Below are positions 1-7,804 of a DNA stretch of 42,177 nucleotides, piece by piece; position 1 is the first letter of the stretch; the number at the start of each line of letters is the position of its first letter. The notes beneath the pieces are model-generated. The model was not told the DNA's origin. It saw only the letters and a program-made list of their open reading frames with translations, and ran no database searches. Origin of the DNA: Paenibacillus dendritiformis (GTDB taxonomy: Bacteria; Bacillota; Bacilli; Paenibacillales; Paenibacillaceae); the NCBI RefSeq assembly GCF_015845845.1, contig NZ_LDIG01000248.1:1-42177 (forward strand), written 5' to 3'. The position numbers and the translations under genes are program-made.

Positions 1-386
1 TCATGGCCTCGTCTGCGCGGACGAAACCCATAGCTATGTTCGGAAAATGCAGGGTCAAACACCGGTGTCAATACTTGCGTTATTGCTTGTTGAATGAATC
101 GGTCTGTCACGGTTGGTATGCCTAATAGCCGAACTCCCCCGTTCGGTTTCGGGATTTCGACCCGACGGACTGGACTTGGCTCATAGGTTCCCTCTTTCAA
201 GCGGTGACGGATTTCTTGCCAGTTTTGCAGGATGTGGGCTCGTAACTCTTTTACGGCCATTCCGTCTACGCCGTGGCTTCCTTTGTTCTCCTCCACACGT
301 TTCAGTGCAGTTAGCAAGTTTTCCCGTGACAACAGCAACTCCATCATTCGTGACATACTCCTCGCGTGAATTGTTCTTCTGTTCAT
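1..386 (-). CDS. ltrA: Group II intron reverse transcriptase/maturase, N-terminal part
   Basis: The frame is open from ATG at 386 (or 356, in frame, directly behind GAGGAG) to the window edge. It encodes about 128 residues of an LtrA-type protein. Visible are the N-terminal helix around LLLSRENLLTALKRVEENKG, the HGVDGM motif, RT-0/RT-1 residues EIPKPNGGVRLLGIPTV and the start of RT-2, FSEHSYGFRPRRRGH. Such proteins stabilise the folded intron, aid splicing and reverse-transcribe it at the new site. The catalytic YADD region is outside the window, so activity cannot be judged. Which of the two start codons is used is uncertain. Confidence 0.9.
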   Translation of the reverse strand, partial: MNRRTIHARSMSRMMELLLSRENLLTALKRVEENKGSHGVDGMAVKELRAHILQNWQEIRHRLKEGTYEPSPVRRVEIPKPNGGVRLLGIPTVTDRFIQQAITQVLTPVFDPAFSEHSYGFRPRRRGH

Positions 387-911
387 GCCGCTGTAAGCTC
401 AGCCCTTCTGGATACCCTTGCGTATTCACCGCTACTTCCCCAGATAGGTCTCCGAGAATAAAAACAGGAGATTGTCTGCCTTCATTGCTTACATTCGAAA
501 TCCAAGTTGTTCAATTCCTATAACATGTTCAGTCCTTCCGACCGTTGACGTCACAACCGTCGTACTATGACCTCTGCTGACTTCTGTATGTTCAGTCTGC
601 CTTCACAGGCAGATTTACAGAGTTACTCTGCGTTCATACAGATCTCCCCAGGTAAGAGCGCTATCTTCCTCTCCATCTATCTGCTTCATTTACTTTCGCA
701 TGCCTTCGGCAGTAAGGACTTTGGTTTGTTTGGCAACCTCATCCAACATGCGCTAGCCTTATATGAAGTTCGTGTTCCTCAGACCGGAGATTTGCCGCCG
801 ACTTCCTTCAGATTCGACCTCACGGTCGACACCCTTGTCTTAAGCTACGGCTACTACTGCCTTCACCGTTCGGGACTTGAACCCTAGAGATAGCGCCCAT
901 GCTGGGCGCAC
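1..911 (-). mobile_element. Group IIC intron, 5' portion (truncated by window edge)
   Basis: Read on the minus strand, the element begins with GTGCGCCC at 911-904. About 520 bases of ribozyme-like sequence follow before the maturase reading frame. Recalled landmarks shared with the Oceanobacillus iheyensis group IIC intron are present: an AGGAACACGAACTTCATAT block near 770-790, a TAAATGAAGCAGAT block near 675-690 and AGTCAGCAGA(A/G)GTCATAGTA near 560-585. The element sits directly behind the T-tract of a terminator hairpin, the typical target of class C introns. The 3' part, including domains V and VI, lies beyond the window. The class assignment rests on recalled similarity and on the insertion site. 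Confidence 0.88.
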
Positions 912-912
912 C

Positions 913-944
913 AAAACAAGCCGGAGACGTCACCCGTCTCCGGC
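913..944 (-). terminator. Rho-independent terminator of the VanY-like gene; group IIC insertion target
   Basis: Ten-base-pair stem GCCGGAGACG (920-929) and CGTCTCCGGC (935-944) with a five-base loop. On the minus strand it is followed by TTGTTTT (919-913), and then directly by the first base of the intron at 911. It lies 32 bases behind the stop codon of the carboxypeptidase gene. Confidence 0.9.
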
Positions 945-975
945 TTTCTTTTCGAATCGAAAAATAATAGAAGTG

Positions 976-1836
976 CTATTGCAAAAATTGCTCCAATGTC
1001 GTTCCTTCGTTATATATCGCCTCAGCGGCATCCTTCCCGACATACCGGATATGCCATGGCTCGTACACGTAGCCGGTAATCGATTCGCCATCCTTCGGAT
1101 AGCGGATGATGAAGCCATACTCATGGGCGTGCTCCGCAAGCCATTTTCCTTCTTCCGAATCGCCGAACACCTCTTCCAACACGTTGCCTACGCTTGGGCT
1201 GGATACGTCAATCGCCAACCCGGTCTGGTGCTCGCTCGTTCCCGGGACGGCACTGACGCGGGAAGCGTACTCTTTCCCTTGCGTCTCGACATAATGATTG
1301 AACAGCGATTGCTGACGCTGATACGAGCGGTAGCCCGAGACGGCGTTCAGCGTGATGCCATCCTGCTCCGCGCCGGCGAACAGCGCTTCCAGCGCTTCGG
1401 CCGCTTCCTTGCGCATGTGGCGCTTCTCATGCGGCTCATCGAATGAGAACTTGACATTCGGCTCTACCAAATCCGGAGGCTCGTATCCATCCGGCAAATA
1501 CCGCTCCTTGTTGACGACAACCATAATCGATTCTTGATTCGTTACGACGGCTCGTCCGTCCACTTCCTGCACCGTATTCGCCAAGGCGAATTCCGACTTC
1601 ATCTGCGCAATAGCGTCGATGGCTCCTTCCTTGTCCGTATCGATCCCGGATTCCGCTGAAGGTTCAGGATCGGGGGATGGCGTCAGGGCCGGATCAACCT
1701 CGGTCTGACCCGATTGCGGCGCTCCCGATTGCGGCGCTCCCGCCTGTCCGCTGCTCGATGCCTGACAACCGCTAAGCAAGAGGGCTGCACCCAATGCTGC
1801 GATTAGACACCGGACTGCCATACGGTTCTGGTTCAT
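976..1836 (-). CDS. D-alanyl-D-alanine carboxypeptidase, VanY/DdcY family lipoprotein
   Basis: This 286-residue protein likely removes the terminal D-Ala from peptidoglycan stem peptides at the outer face of the membrane. Residues 8-24 form a lipoprotein signal ending in the lipobox LSGC (Cys24). A low-complexity linker rich in Ser, Gly, Pro and Gln (two copies of SGAPQ) runs to about residue 62. The catalytic domain has SGYRSYQRQQ (167-176), the zinc motif SEHQTGLAID with His203 and Asp210, and EPWH with Glu259 and His262, so all VanY-type zinc and catalytic residues are present. There is no van cluster around it, so cell-wall turnover or sporulation is likelier than glycopeptide resistance. 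It is a single-gene unit closed by the terminator at 913-944. Confidence 0.88.
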   Translation of the reverse strand: MNQNRMAVRCLIAALGAALLLSGCQASSSGQAGAPQSGAPQSGQTEVDPALTPSPDPEPSAESGIDTDKEGAIDAIAQMKSEFALANTVQEVDGRAVVTNQESIMVVVNKERYLPDGYEPPDLVEPNVKFSFDEPHEKRHMRKEAAEALEALFAGAEQDGITLNAVSGYRSYQRQQSLFNHYVETQGKEYASRVSAVPGTSEHQTGLAIDVSSPSVGNVLEEVFGDSEEGKWLAEHAHEYGFIIRYPKDGESITGYVYEPWHIRYVGKDAAEAIYNEGTTLEQFLQ

Positions 1837-1849
1837 TCGAGTATCCCCT

Positions 1850-1897
1850 CTCTCAATCTTGACTCGCAGCTTGCTGCTAGATTGAGAGTCTATTATA
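1850..1897 (-). promoter_or_regulatory. -10 box and stem-loop in the leader of the VanY-like gene
   Basis: On the minus strand a perfect TATAAT (1897-1892) stands 55 bases before the start codon; no good -35 is visible. The transcript leader would contain a 10-bp inverted repeat, CTCTCAATCT/AGATTGAGAG (1850-1859 with 1879-1888), with a small inner GCAG/CTGC stem. It ends just before the GAGGGGAT ribosome binding site. Whether the structure regulates translation is unknown. Confidence 0.45.
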
Positions 1898-2014
1898 TCG
1901 CATTCTATCAGCGATTTCGAATAGTAAGAGATTTACCGCTTTCCCTGAATAGACTGTCACACTTCTCCGGTTCAGGCGATATGCTGTAGTACGATCGCAA
2001 CGGAAGGAGCCGCC

Positions 2015-2080
2015 ATGCAATCAACTTGGACAGCCCGCCCATGGGCTGTACCTGCAGCGGAATCAGCTGTGCCGCATTGA
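2015..2080 (+). CDS. Possible 21-codon leader ORF upstream of the YheC/YheD-like gene
   Basis: ATG at 2015 follows a reasonable ribosome binding site (GGAAGGAG, five-base spacing) and reads 21 codons to TGA at 2078. The peptide (MQSTWTARPWAVPAAESAV plus two residues) has no recognisable family. A second frame starting at ATG 2041 reads 31 residues and its stop overlaps the next start codon, but it has no ribosome binding site. It could be a leader peptide or chance. The 1900-2132 interval otherwise shows nothing firm. Confidence 0.2.
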   Translation: MQSTWTARPWAVPAAESAVPH

Positions 2081-2132
2081 ACCGCAGTCACAATCCCGGC
2101 CGCCGCTATCTCGGCCAAGGAGGTGATATCAG

Positions 2133-3791
2133 ATGAAGCAGAGACATCCGGTAATTGGAATTTTCACATACCGCAAGGGCACCCGGTTCATGGAATCCTT
2201 CGTATTCCGCCAATGGGTGGAGATCGGCAGGAAGCTGGGGGCTAATGTGTATGTATTCAATGAATCAGACATCCGCCTCCGCCAAAAGCAGATTCGCGGG
2301 TTCAAGTTCACCCGTTCCGGCTGGACTGCCGCAATGGAGCCTTGGCCCGACATCGTCATCGACCGAAGACGCTGCAATTGGAACGCCGCCTTCCGCATTA
2401 TGCGGAACCGCTCGCTTTTCCCCTATGCCAACGATAAATTCGTGCTGAAGTCCAAAGCGTTGGAAATGTTCTCCGAGGATGAAAGAACCGCCCGCTGGCT
2501 TCCGAAGACATTGCCTTATTCCGAACGGAATCTGAGAAGCATGCTGGCCCAATACCCGCTTATCTATGCGAAGCCCAACAATGGAACCGGAGGAATGGGC
2601 GTCGTCCGCATCCAGGCGAAGCAGGGCAGGTATGAAGTCTGGGGACGGGAACGAAGCTTCGGATTGCGCAATGTCCGGCTGCGCCATCGGGGCGAGGTCG
2701 TTCGCTGGCTCGCGCATTGGACCCGGTCGCAGCGCATTCGCAACGGCTCATTCGTCCTTCAGCAGGGCATAGATACAGAGCTTCTCCCCGAAAGAACCGC
2801 CGATGCCCGCGTCCTTCATCAAAAAAACGGAGAGGGCGAATGGGTAACGACAGGAATGGCTATCCGCGTCGGCACGCCGCGCAGTCCGAATTCCAATCTG
2901 GCGGGTCAACGGGGCAGTGCAGCGCTGCCGTTCCTTCCATTCATGGAGAAGCATTTCGGGACCGAGCAGGCGAAGGCCATTGAAGAGGAATGCCGTTGTC
3001 TGGCGCAGCGCCTGACCGAAGTGATCGAAGAAAAGATTGGCTCCCTGTTCGAGATCGGGATCGACCTGGCCGTAGATAAGTCCGGCAAGATATGGCTGCT
3101 GGAGGTCAATCCGAAGCCGAGCCGGGATCTGTTCCGCAAGATCGGCGATAAGGAAGCGTACCGGAATGCATTGACGTACCCGATCGCTTATGCGATGTAT
3201 TTGGCGCGGAAGCGATATGGGAAGGCCGGGCACAAGATTGTCCAAATTCATGATCAGCACAAGGAAGAGAAAGCCGTCCCGGAACAGGAAGAAAAACAAG
3301 AACAGCAAGTTCTACAAGTAGAACAAGCGCAACAAATACAGCAAGTGCAACATGTTCAACGAGCCCAATATACGCAATATGCTGAACAATTGCAGCAGGG
3401 GCAACAAAAGGTACAAGATGCGCGACAGGTACAGGAAATACAAAAAGTACAAGAAACTCAACAGGTAGAACTGATACAAGAAGTTCAAGCAGTTCAACAG
3501 ACAGAACAAATACAAGAAGTTCAAACAATTGAACAGATAGAAAAAATACAAGAAGCACAAGGAGAAATAAAAGTTCAACAAGGCGAACCGCAATCAAAGC
3601 AACAAGAGCCACAACGGCAGCAAGTGCAACCTCAGCAGGAACCGGTGCAGGAGCAAAAGAAAACGCTGATGCATGAGGAAGAGCAGGAGCGCCTCGTGCG
3701 GGTCAACGGACACAACCCGAATTCGGAACGCGAAGAGGCTCGCCCATCCCGCCCATTCTCGCATCGCTCTGCCGATGCCCCGGCCTCCTGA
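2133..3791 (+). CDS. YheC/YheD family ATP-grasp protein with Gln-rich repeat tail
   Basis: This 552-residue protein starts behind a near-perfect ribosome binding site (AAGGAGGTGAT). Residues 1-370 match the YheC/YheD endospore coat-associated family of ATP-grasp proteins. Visible are the N-terminal VIGIFTYRKG, the central NDKFVLKSKALEMF (about 101-114), the nucleotide-binding loop KPNNGTGGMGVVRI and the late metal-binding segment EIGIDLAVDKSGKIWLLEVNPKPSRD. The family's substrate is not known to me. Residues about 383-510 form an unusual tail of [V/I]Q-x tripeptides rich in Gln, Glu, Val and Ile. A charged C-terminus ends in PFSHRSADAPAS. The tail's DNA is A-rich compared with the domain. It is transcribed alone and ends at a hairpin. 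Confidence 0.85.
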   Translation: MKQRHPVIGIFTYRKGTRFMESFVFRQWVEIGRKLGANVYVFNESDIRLRQKQIRGFKFTRSGWTAAMEPWPDIVIDRRRCNWNAAFRIMRNRSLFPYANDKFVLKSKALEMFSEDERTARWLPKTLPYSERNLRSMLAQYPLIYAKPNNGTGGMGVVRIQAKQGRYEVWGRERSFGLRNVRLRHRGEVVRWLAHWTRSQRIRNGSFVLQQGIDTELLPERTADARVLHQKNGEGEWVTTGMAIRVGTPRSPNSNLAGQRGSAALPFLPFMEKHFGTEQAKAIEEECRCLAQRLTEVIEEKIGSLFEIGIDLAVDKSGKIWLLEVNPKPSRDLFRKIGDKEAYRNALTYPIAYAMYLARKRYGKAGHKIVQIHDQHKEEKAVPEQEEKQEQQVLQVEQAQQIQQVQHVQRAQYTQYAEQLQQGQQKVQDARQVQEIQKVQETQQVELIQEVQAVQQTEQIQEVQTIEQIEKIQEAQGEIKVQQGEPQSKQQEPQRQQVQPQQEPVQEQKKTLMHEEEQERLVRVNGHNPNSEREEARPSRPFSHRSADAPAS

Positions 3792-3800
3792 TTCAGTATA

Positions 3801-3835
3801 AGAACCCGCCAGGCCGATCCGGCTTGGCGGGTTCT
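3801..3835 (+). terminator. Strong hairpin between convergent genes
   Basis: A 15-bp stem (3801-3815 with 3821-3835, one G-T pair) with a five-base loop lies 10 bases behind the YheC/YheD-like stop. The following tract TTCGTC is poor in T, so termination may be weak. The position also suits the end of the minus-strand symporter gene. Confidence 0.75.
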
Positions 3836-3919
3836 TCGTCGGGGCCTTATAGCCTTAGAGCAATTCACTGACGCTTCCTCTGCAAAAGCTCAATCGTTGT
3901 TGTTTTCTGCAATGCGGGG

Positions 3920-5308
3920 TTACACGGATACGCTCCCTTGGCTTGGCGCCGATTCTGTGTTGAAGTCGATCTCCCCGTCCGGCTCGCGATGGAACGCCTC
4001 GCGGTCGAATTCGCCCTCGCTGCTGGCGACAAGCAGGGAGGCGACGGTCGTTCCGGTCGCATTCACCGCGGTGCGGGCCATATCGACGATCGCATCGATA
4101 CCGAGCACAAGCGCGAAGCCTTCGAGCGGAAGACCGGCCTGCACCAACACGACCGTCGTCGAGATCGAGGCCGGGCCGGGCACGCCGGCAACGCCGACGG
4201 AAGCTAACGTCGCGGCGCCAATGATGAGGAGGTAATCGGCGATATTGAGATCAATGCCGTAGACCCGGGCGATGAACACGGCGACGATAGCCGGGTAAAT
4301 CCCGCCGCAGCCGTTCATGTTGATCGTCGCCCCGAGCGGCGCCACGAAGCTGGCTATCCGATCCGAGACCTTCATCCGCTTCGTAATTACTTCCAGGTTG
4401 ACGGGCAGCGTCGCGTAGCTGCTCCGCGTCGTGAAAGCGACCGCCATCGTCGGGTACGCCTTCTTGAAAAACCGGATCGGATTGACGCGGGCGCCGAATG
4501 CGACAAGCGATCCGAACGTAATTATCATATGGATGAGGCACGCCGCATAGACAGCAATAATGAACCAGGCCAATTCCTTCAGGGTAGACAGTCCGTATTT
4601 CGCGGACATCGATGTCATGAGCCCAAGCACTCCGTAAGGCGTCAGCCGGATAACGAATTTGGTGACGCGGAACATAATATGAGAGAACGACTGGAAGAAC
4701 GAGCGAACCGGCTGCACCCGCTCCGGGTTCCGCGTCCCTTCGTATATGATGGCGACGGCGATGAAGGCGGCGAATACAATGACCGGCACCACTTTGCCTT
4801 CAGCCATCTCGTTAATCGGATTCGACGGAACGAGGTCAAGCACCACCTGGCGGAAGCTCGGAATCTCGCGCGCCTGAAAATCTTGCTCCCCTTCGCCGTT
4901 CTGGGCGATGCCGGAACCGGGATCGATAACAAGCGCCGTTCCCAGGCCGATAACCGCCGCGATCGCGGTCGTAGCCAGGAAGAGCGCAATGGTCTTCGTC
5001 CCGAGCTTTTTCAAGACAGCCGGATCTTTAACGGACGTGATGCTTGTAATGATTGCGGCGAAGACGAGCGGCATGACCACCATTTTGATGAGGCTGACAT
5101 ACAGCGAGCCCAGAATGCTAATGTCCGAAGCCGCCGGACCGAACAGCGCCCCCAGCGTCAGCCCGAGCGCCATCGCCAGCAGCACGCGCAGGCCGAAGCC
5201 GACCTTGTTCTTCGCCAGCCACCACAGCAGAATGACGAGCAGCAGGGCAACGCCCCAGCTTGCGTAGACATTCCAGTCCCGCAATGTAATCCAAGATTGT
5301 TCGTTCAT
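3920..5308 (-). CDS. Dicarboxylate/amino acid:cation symporter, TcyP-like (probable L-cystine uptake)
   Basis: A 462-residue membrane protein of the DAACS/SDF family. It has about eight hydrophobic segments, starting with SWGVALLLVILLWWLA and GLRVLLAMALGLTLGALFG. The TTRSSYATLPV hairpin-loop motif and the following INMNGCGGIYPA segment are visible; the NGC(G/A)GIYPA form is what I recall from TcyP/YhcL cystine symporters rather than from glutamate carriers. GVPGPASISTTVV and IDAIVDMARTAVNATGTTVAS complete the substrate and cation sites. Start ATG 5308 has GGAGGG eight bases upstream. It is a single gene with a strong promoter. Substrate assignment to cystine is an inference; aspartate or glutamate remain possible. 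Confidence 0.85.
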   Translation of the reverse strand: MNEQSWITLRDWNVYASWGVALLLVILLWWLAKNKVGFGLRVLLAMALGLTLGALFGPAASDISILGSLYVSLIKMVVMPLVFAAIITSITSVKDPAVLKKLGTKTIALFLATTAIAAVIGLGTALVIDPGSGIAQNGEGEQDFQAREIPSFRQVVLDLVPSNPINEMAEGKVVPVIVFAAFIAVAIIYEGTRNPERVQPVRSFFQSFSHIMFRVTKFVIRLTPYGVLGLMTSMSAKYGLSTLKELAWFIIAVYAACLIHMIITFGSLVAFGARVNPIRFFKKAYPTMAVAFTTRSSYATLPVNLEVITKRMKVSDRIASFVAPLGATINMNGCGGIYPAIVAVFIARVYGIDLNIADYLLIIGAATLASVGVAGVPGPASISTTVVLVQAGLPLEGFALVLGIDAIVDMARTAVNATGTTVASLLVASSEGEFDREAFHREPDGEIDFNTESAPSQGSVSV

Positions 5309-5353
5309 GATCCGCCCTCCTGATAACTTATAATTCCAACGTGTTTAATCGGT

Positions 5354-5382
5354 ATTATAAGAATAGGAAGGATGATCGTCAA
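5354..5382 (-). promoter_or_regulatory. Sigma-A promoter of the symporter gene
   Basis: Minus strand: TTGACG (5382-5377), a 17-base spacer, then TATAAT (5359-5354). Predicted transcription starts about 40 bases before the ATG at 5308. Confidence 0.8.
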
Positions 5383-5805
5383 TTGTTTTTTGCCCGGAGC
5401 CGACTGGCACCTGCTTCGCGTAACGTTCGGGAATGCCGCCCCAGGCAGACCAATATGCGCCGACATAATACGGGGTCGTCTCCTTTGAATGGCGTCCCCG
5501 GCCCGGCTCTCAGCCACGCGATGAGCCTGAAAAAAGGATTGAGCAGAAGGGAATGGGGATTGGCTATCGGGCGTTGGTGGATGATGATGTAGATTCGGAT
5601 TGATGATTCGTGTTGGAGAGGCGGCGGCACAGGGCCGGAGCGCTGATTTGTGTTCGTGGTTGGCGGAATGAGTCGAAGTACTGAACCTTGTTAGCGGTTG
5701 GCGGGAATGACTAGTACTGAATGACTCGGTTGTCGGTGGCGGTAAAGAGTCGCAAGGCTGATTTTCGCAATTTACTAGCCTTATCGGCGATCGCTTTCCA
5801 AAAAT
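5383..5805. other. Intergenic stretch without a supported gene
   Basis: Only short or low-quality open frames are present, on both strands, without ribosome binding sites or recognisable domains. I see no RNA gene here. Repeats begin near 5806. Confidence 0.5.
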
Positions 5806-5995
5806 GCTGCAAATGTGCAGGTTTCCGCCCCAAACCGATTGGCGATAAATGGAATGCTGCAAATATGCATCAATTTGGAGCAATTCGGCCTCAAATTTCG
5901 AGTTAGAAGGGAAAATGCTGCTCTTTTGCAGGAATTTGGCGGAAATGTGCTTCTTAATCGAGGAAAAACTGTATTTTTGCATCAATTTTCCGGAG
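5806..5995. repeat. Degenerate direct repeats of about 50-60 bp (four units)
   Basis: A motif of the form ATGCTGCAAATATGCA followed by (T/G)(C/G)AATTT or GTTTCC recurs four times. The TGCA cores lie at 5816, 5866, 5927 and 5978, giving spacings of 50, 61 and 51 bases. The units are diverged and A/T-rich against a GC-rich background. No coding function is apparent. Confidence 0.55.
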
Positions 5996-6014
5996 AGCCG
6001 CTTCAGTAGCGGAT

Positions 6015-6114
6015 CAGAGACACCTCAGAGACACCTCAGAGCTACCTAGAGCTACCTAGAGCTACCACAGAGCTACCTTAGAGGTACCTGAGAGCTACCT
6101 AAGAGAAGGTACCT
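6015..6114. repeat. Minisatellite of 10-13 bp units (about nine copies)
   Basis: Tandem units of consensus CAGAGCTACCT start at 6015, 6026, 6037, 6048, 6058, 6068, 6080, 6091 and 6102. Changes include GACACCT in the first two units and GGTACCT in later ones. It lies between the degenerate repeats and the terminator of the sugar-binding protein gene. Confidence 0.85.
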
Positions 6115-6173
6115 ATCGATCGGCGCAATGGGACGGTGCAAGCCGCTTCATCAACCTAGGCCTCCACGTGCCA

Positions 6174-6209
6174 TGAACAAAGGGCCGCTCCCTTCACGGG
6201 AACAGCCCC
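6174..6209 (-). terminator. Terminator of the sugar-binding protein gene
   Basis: Minus strand: a 12-bp stem with three G-T pairs (6209-6198 with 6192-6181), a five-base loop, then TTTGTT. It lies about 30 bases behind the stop codon at 6240. Confidence 0.8.
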
Positions 6210-6239
6210 TGATGCGATATATCCGGTTGGCGGCGCAGA

Positions 6240-7538
6240 TTATTTTTTCAGATTGTCCCAAGCCTTTTGGAATTCATCGAACATTTTATCCTTGTCGGAC
6301 TTGCCCGCGACATAGGCCTGGATCGAGTTCCCGAATTCCTGCGTGGCGCCGTCCGGGTATTTGAACCAGTTCCAGCTCAGGACGCGATTGTCCTGGCTGT
6401 ACTTCATCACATCGGCCGCGATGTCGCCCAGATCCTCCGCCGTCGCGTCGATCGTCGACATCGCCGGAATGAACTTGAACTCCTTGGCAATATACTGCTT
6501 GCCGATATCGGAGGTAACCATCCAGTTCAGGAACGTCTTCGCTTCTTCCTTCACCTTGGAATTCTTGTTGACGACCCAGTTGTTCGGCACGCCGACGAGC
6601 AGCTTGTCATTTTTGGCCGCATCATTGTCTATCGGCATCGGAAGGACGCCGAGATTCAAGTTCGGATCGATGCCGTCGATCTGAACCTGGGTCCAGTTGC
6701 CCTGCTGCATCATGGCGGCTTCGCCCTTCGCGAACAGCGTCACCTGCGTGTTGTAGTCGGTCGTCAGCGGGTTTTTGTTGCCGTACTTCACCGTCAGGTC
6801 CAGCAGGTTCACCCAATTCTCGAACTCCGGGTTGCCCTTGAATTTCGCGCTGCCGTCGCTCAGCCCCTCAATAAAGGCATTTGTATCCGGCTGCTGCGCG
6901 AAGGCGACATTCAAGTTATGAATCCCAAGAATCCACCATTCCTGATAACCGTTGGCGAATGGCGTAATCCCGGCGGCCTGCAGCTTCTTCGCGGCTTCTT
7001 CCAGCTCGGCCAGCGTCTTCGGCAGTTCGGTAATACCCGCCTTGGCGAACAGATCCTTGTTATAAATGAAGCCGTACCCCTCCAGGTTCATCGGCATGCC
7101 GTACAGCTTGCCGTCCTTAGTCATCGGCTCCTTCGCCAGCGGGAGCACATCCTTCACCCATGGCTGATCCGACAGATCCTCCAGATGCTCGAACCAGGTC
7201 GTCAGCTCCTGAAAGCCGCCGTTATTGAAGATGTCGGGCGCGTCATTGCCCGCGAATTTGGCCTTCAGCGCGGCGCCGTAATCGGCTCCGCCGCCGACCG
7301 TCTGAATATCGAGCTTAATATTCGGATGCTCCTTCTCGAATTCCCCCTTCAGCCGGTTTAGCGCCTCCGCGATTTCAACCTTGAATTGGAAAATCTTCAC
7401 CGTTTTCACGTCCTGCTTGGCGCCCTCCGCCCCGGATGCGGAGGAAGCATCTCCGCCCGCATCCTTTGCTCCGCAGCCCGCGAGCATCACGGATACCGCC
7501 AGAAGCATGACCAGCGACCATTGTGCCATTCGTCTCAT
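6240..7538 (-). CDS. Extracellular sugar-binding lipoprotein of a CUT1 ABC transporter
   Basis: This 432-residue protein starts at ATG 7538, behind GGGGAGG; the open frame upstream is discounted because it lacks a ribosome binding site and covers the promoter. The signal sequence ends in LAGC (Cys22). The mature part is a family 1 solute-binding protein, with the cluster-typical segments FQFKVEIAEALNRLKGEFEK near the start, KLYGMPMNLEGYGFIYNKD, GEAAMMQQGNWTQVQ and KTFLNWMVTSDIGKQYIAKE. It delivers an oligosaccharide to the two permeases encoded upstream. It stands downstream of them but has its own promoter. No ATPase gene is nearby, so a shared MsmX-type ATPase is expected. The sugar is unknown. 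Confidence 0.9.
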   Translation of the reverse strand: MRRMAQWSLVMLLAVSVMLAGCGAKDAGGDASSASGAEGAKQDVKTVKIFQFKVEIAEALNRLKGEFEKEHPNIKLDIQTVGGGADYGAALKAKFAGNDAPDIFNNGGFQELTTWFEHLEDLSDQPWVKDVLPLAKEPMTKDGKLYGMPMNLEGYGFIYNKDLFAKAGITELPKTLAELEEAAKKLQAAGITPFANGYQEWWILGIHNLNVAFAQQPDTNAFIEGLSDGSAKFKGNPEFENWVNLLDLTVKYGNKNPLTTDYNTQVTLFAKGEAAMMQQGNWTQVQIDGIDPNLNLGVLPMPIDNDAAKNDKLLVGVPNNWVVNKNSKVKEEAKTFLNWMVTSDIGKQYIAKEFKFIPAMSTIDATAEDLGDIAADVMKYSQDNRVLSWNWFKYPDGATQEFGNSIQAYVAGKSDKDKMFDEFQKAWDNLKK

Positions 7539-7663
7539 TTTGCCAGACCTCCCCTTATGTGTATACCTGATTTTGTTGCTGTTGTGCAGCTTATCTGTCT
7601 GATAAAGGTAGTGAAAACCGGCGGTCCGCCGCCTGCGGCGGGACAGCCGCTTGATTCCTCTCC

Positions 7664-7729
7664 AGTATAGGCCCTTTTTGCAAACGGTTACACCGAGAGA
7701 ATTGACCGAACAGGTGCAATTCATTGACC
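7664..7729 (-). promoter_or_regulatory. Promoter, cre-like site and 17-bp operator of the sugar-binding protein gene
   Basis: On the minus strand: operator GGTCAATGAATTGCACC (7729-7713), 43 bases, then -10 TATACT (7669-7664). A cre-like sequence TGTAACCGTTTGCA (7692-7679; one mismatch to the CcpA consensus TGWAANCGNTNWCA) covers the -35 position. The weak -35 (TGTAAC) fits an activated promoter. The same arrangement recurs at 9576-9641. Confidence 0.7.
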
Positions 7730-7804
7730 ATTGAATACAGGGTCCTCAGGGCCAGAGGTTCCCTGGAGCCGATGGATCATGATCTGCCGATTGAGGCATA
7801 CCGC

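Noticed and set aside
113..887. Plus-strand frames within the intron region
   Set aside because: They are antisense to the maturase start and to the structured intron RNA.
3312..3612. Hydrophobic minus-strand frames (Leu/Phe/Tyr-rich) opposite the Gln-rich tail
   Set aside because: Direct consequence of the complementary CAA/CAG repeats; no start signals.
4529..5323. Long plus-strand open frame opposite the TcyP-like symporter
   Set aside because: It mirrors a high-GC membrane protein gene, encodes an Arg/His/Asp-rich sequence without any domain and has no ribosome binding site.
5305..5985. Minus-strand 226-codon frame running into the symporter start
   Set aside because: It crosses the symporter promoter and the intergenic repeats and shows no domain or ribosome binding site.
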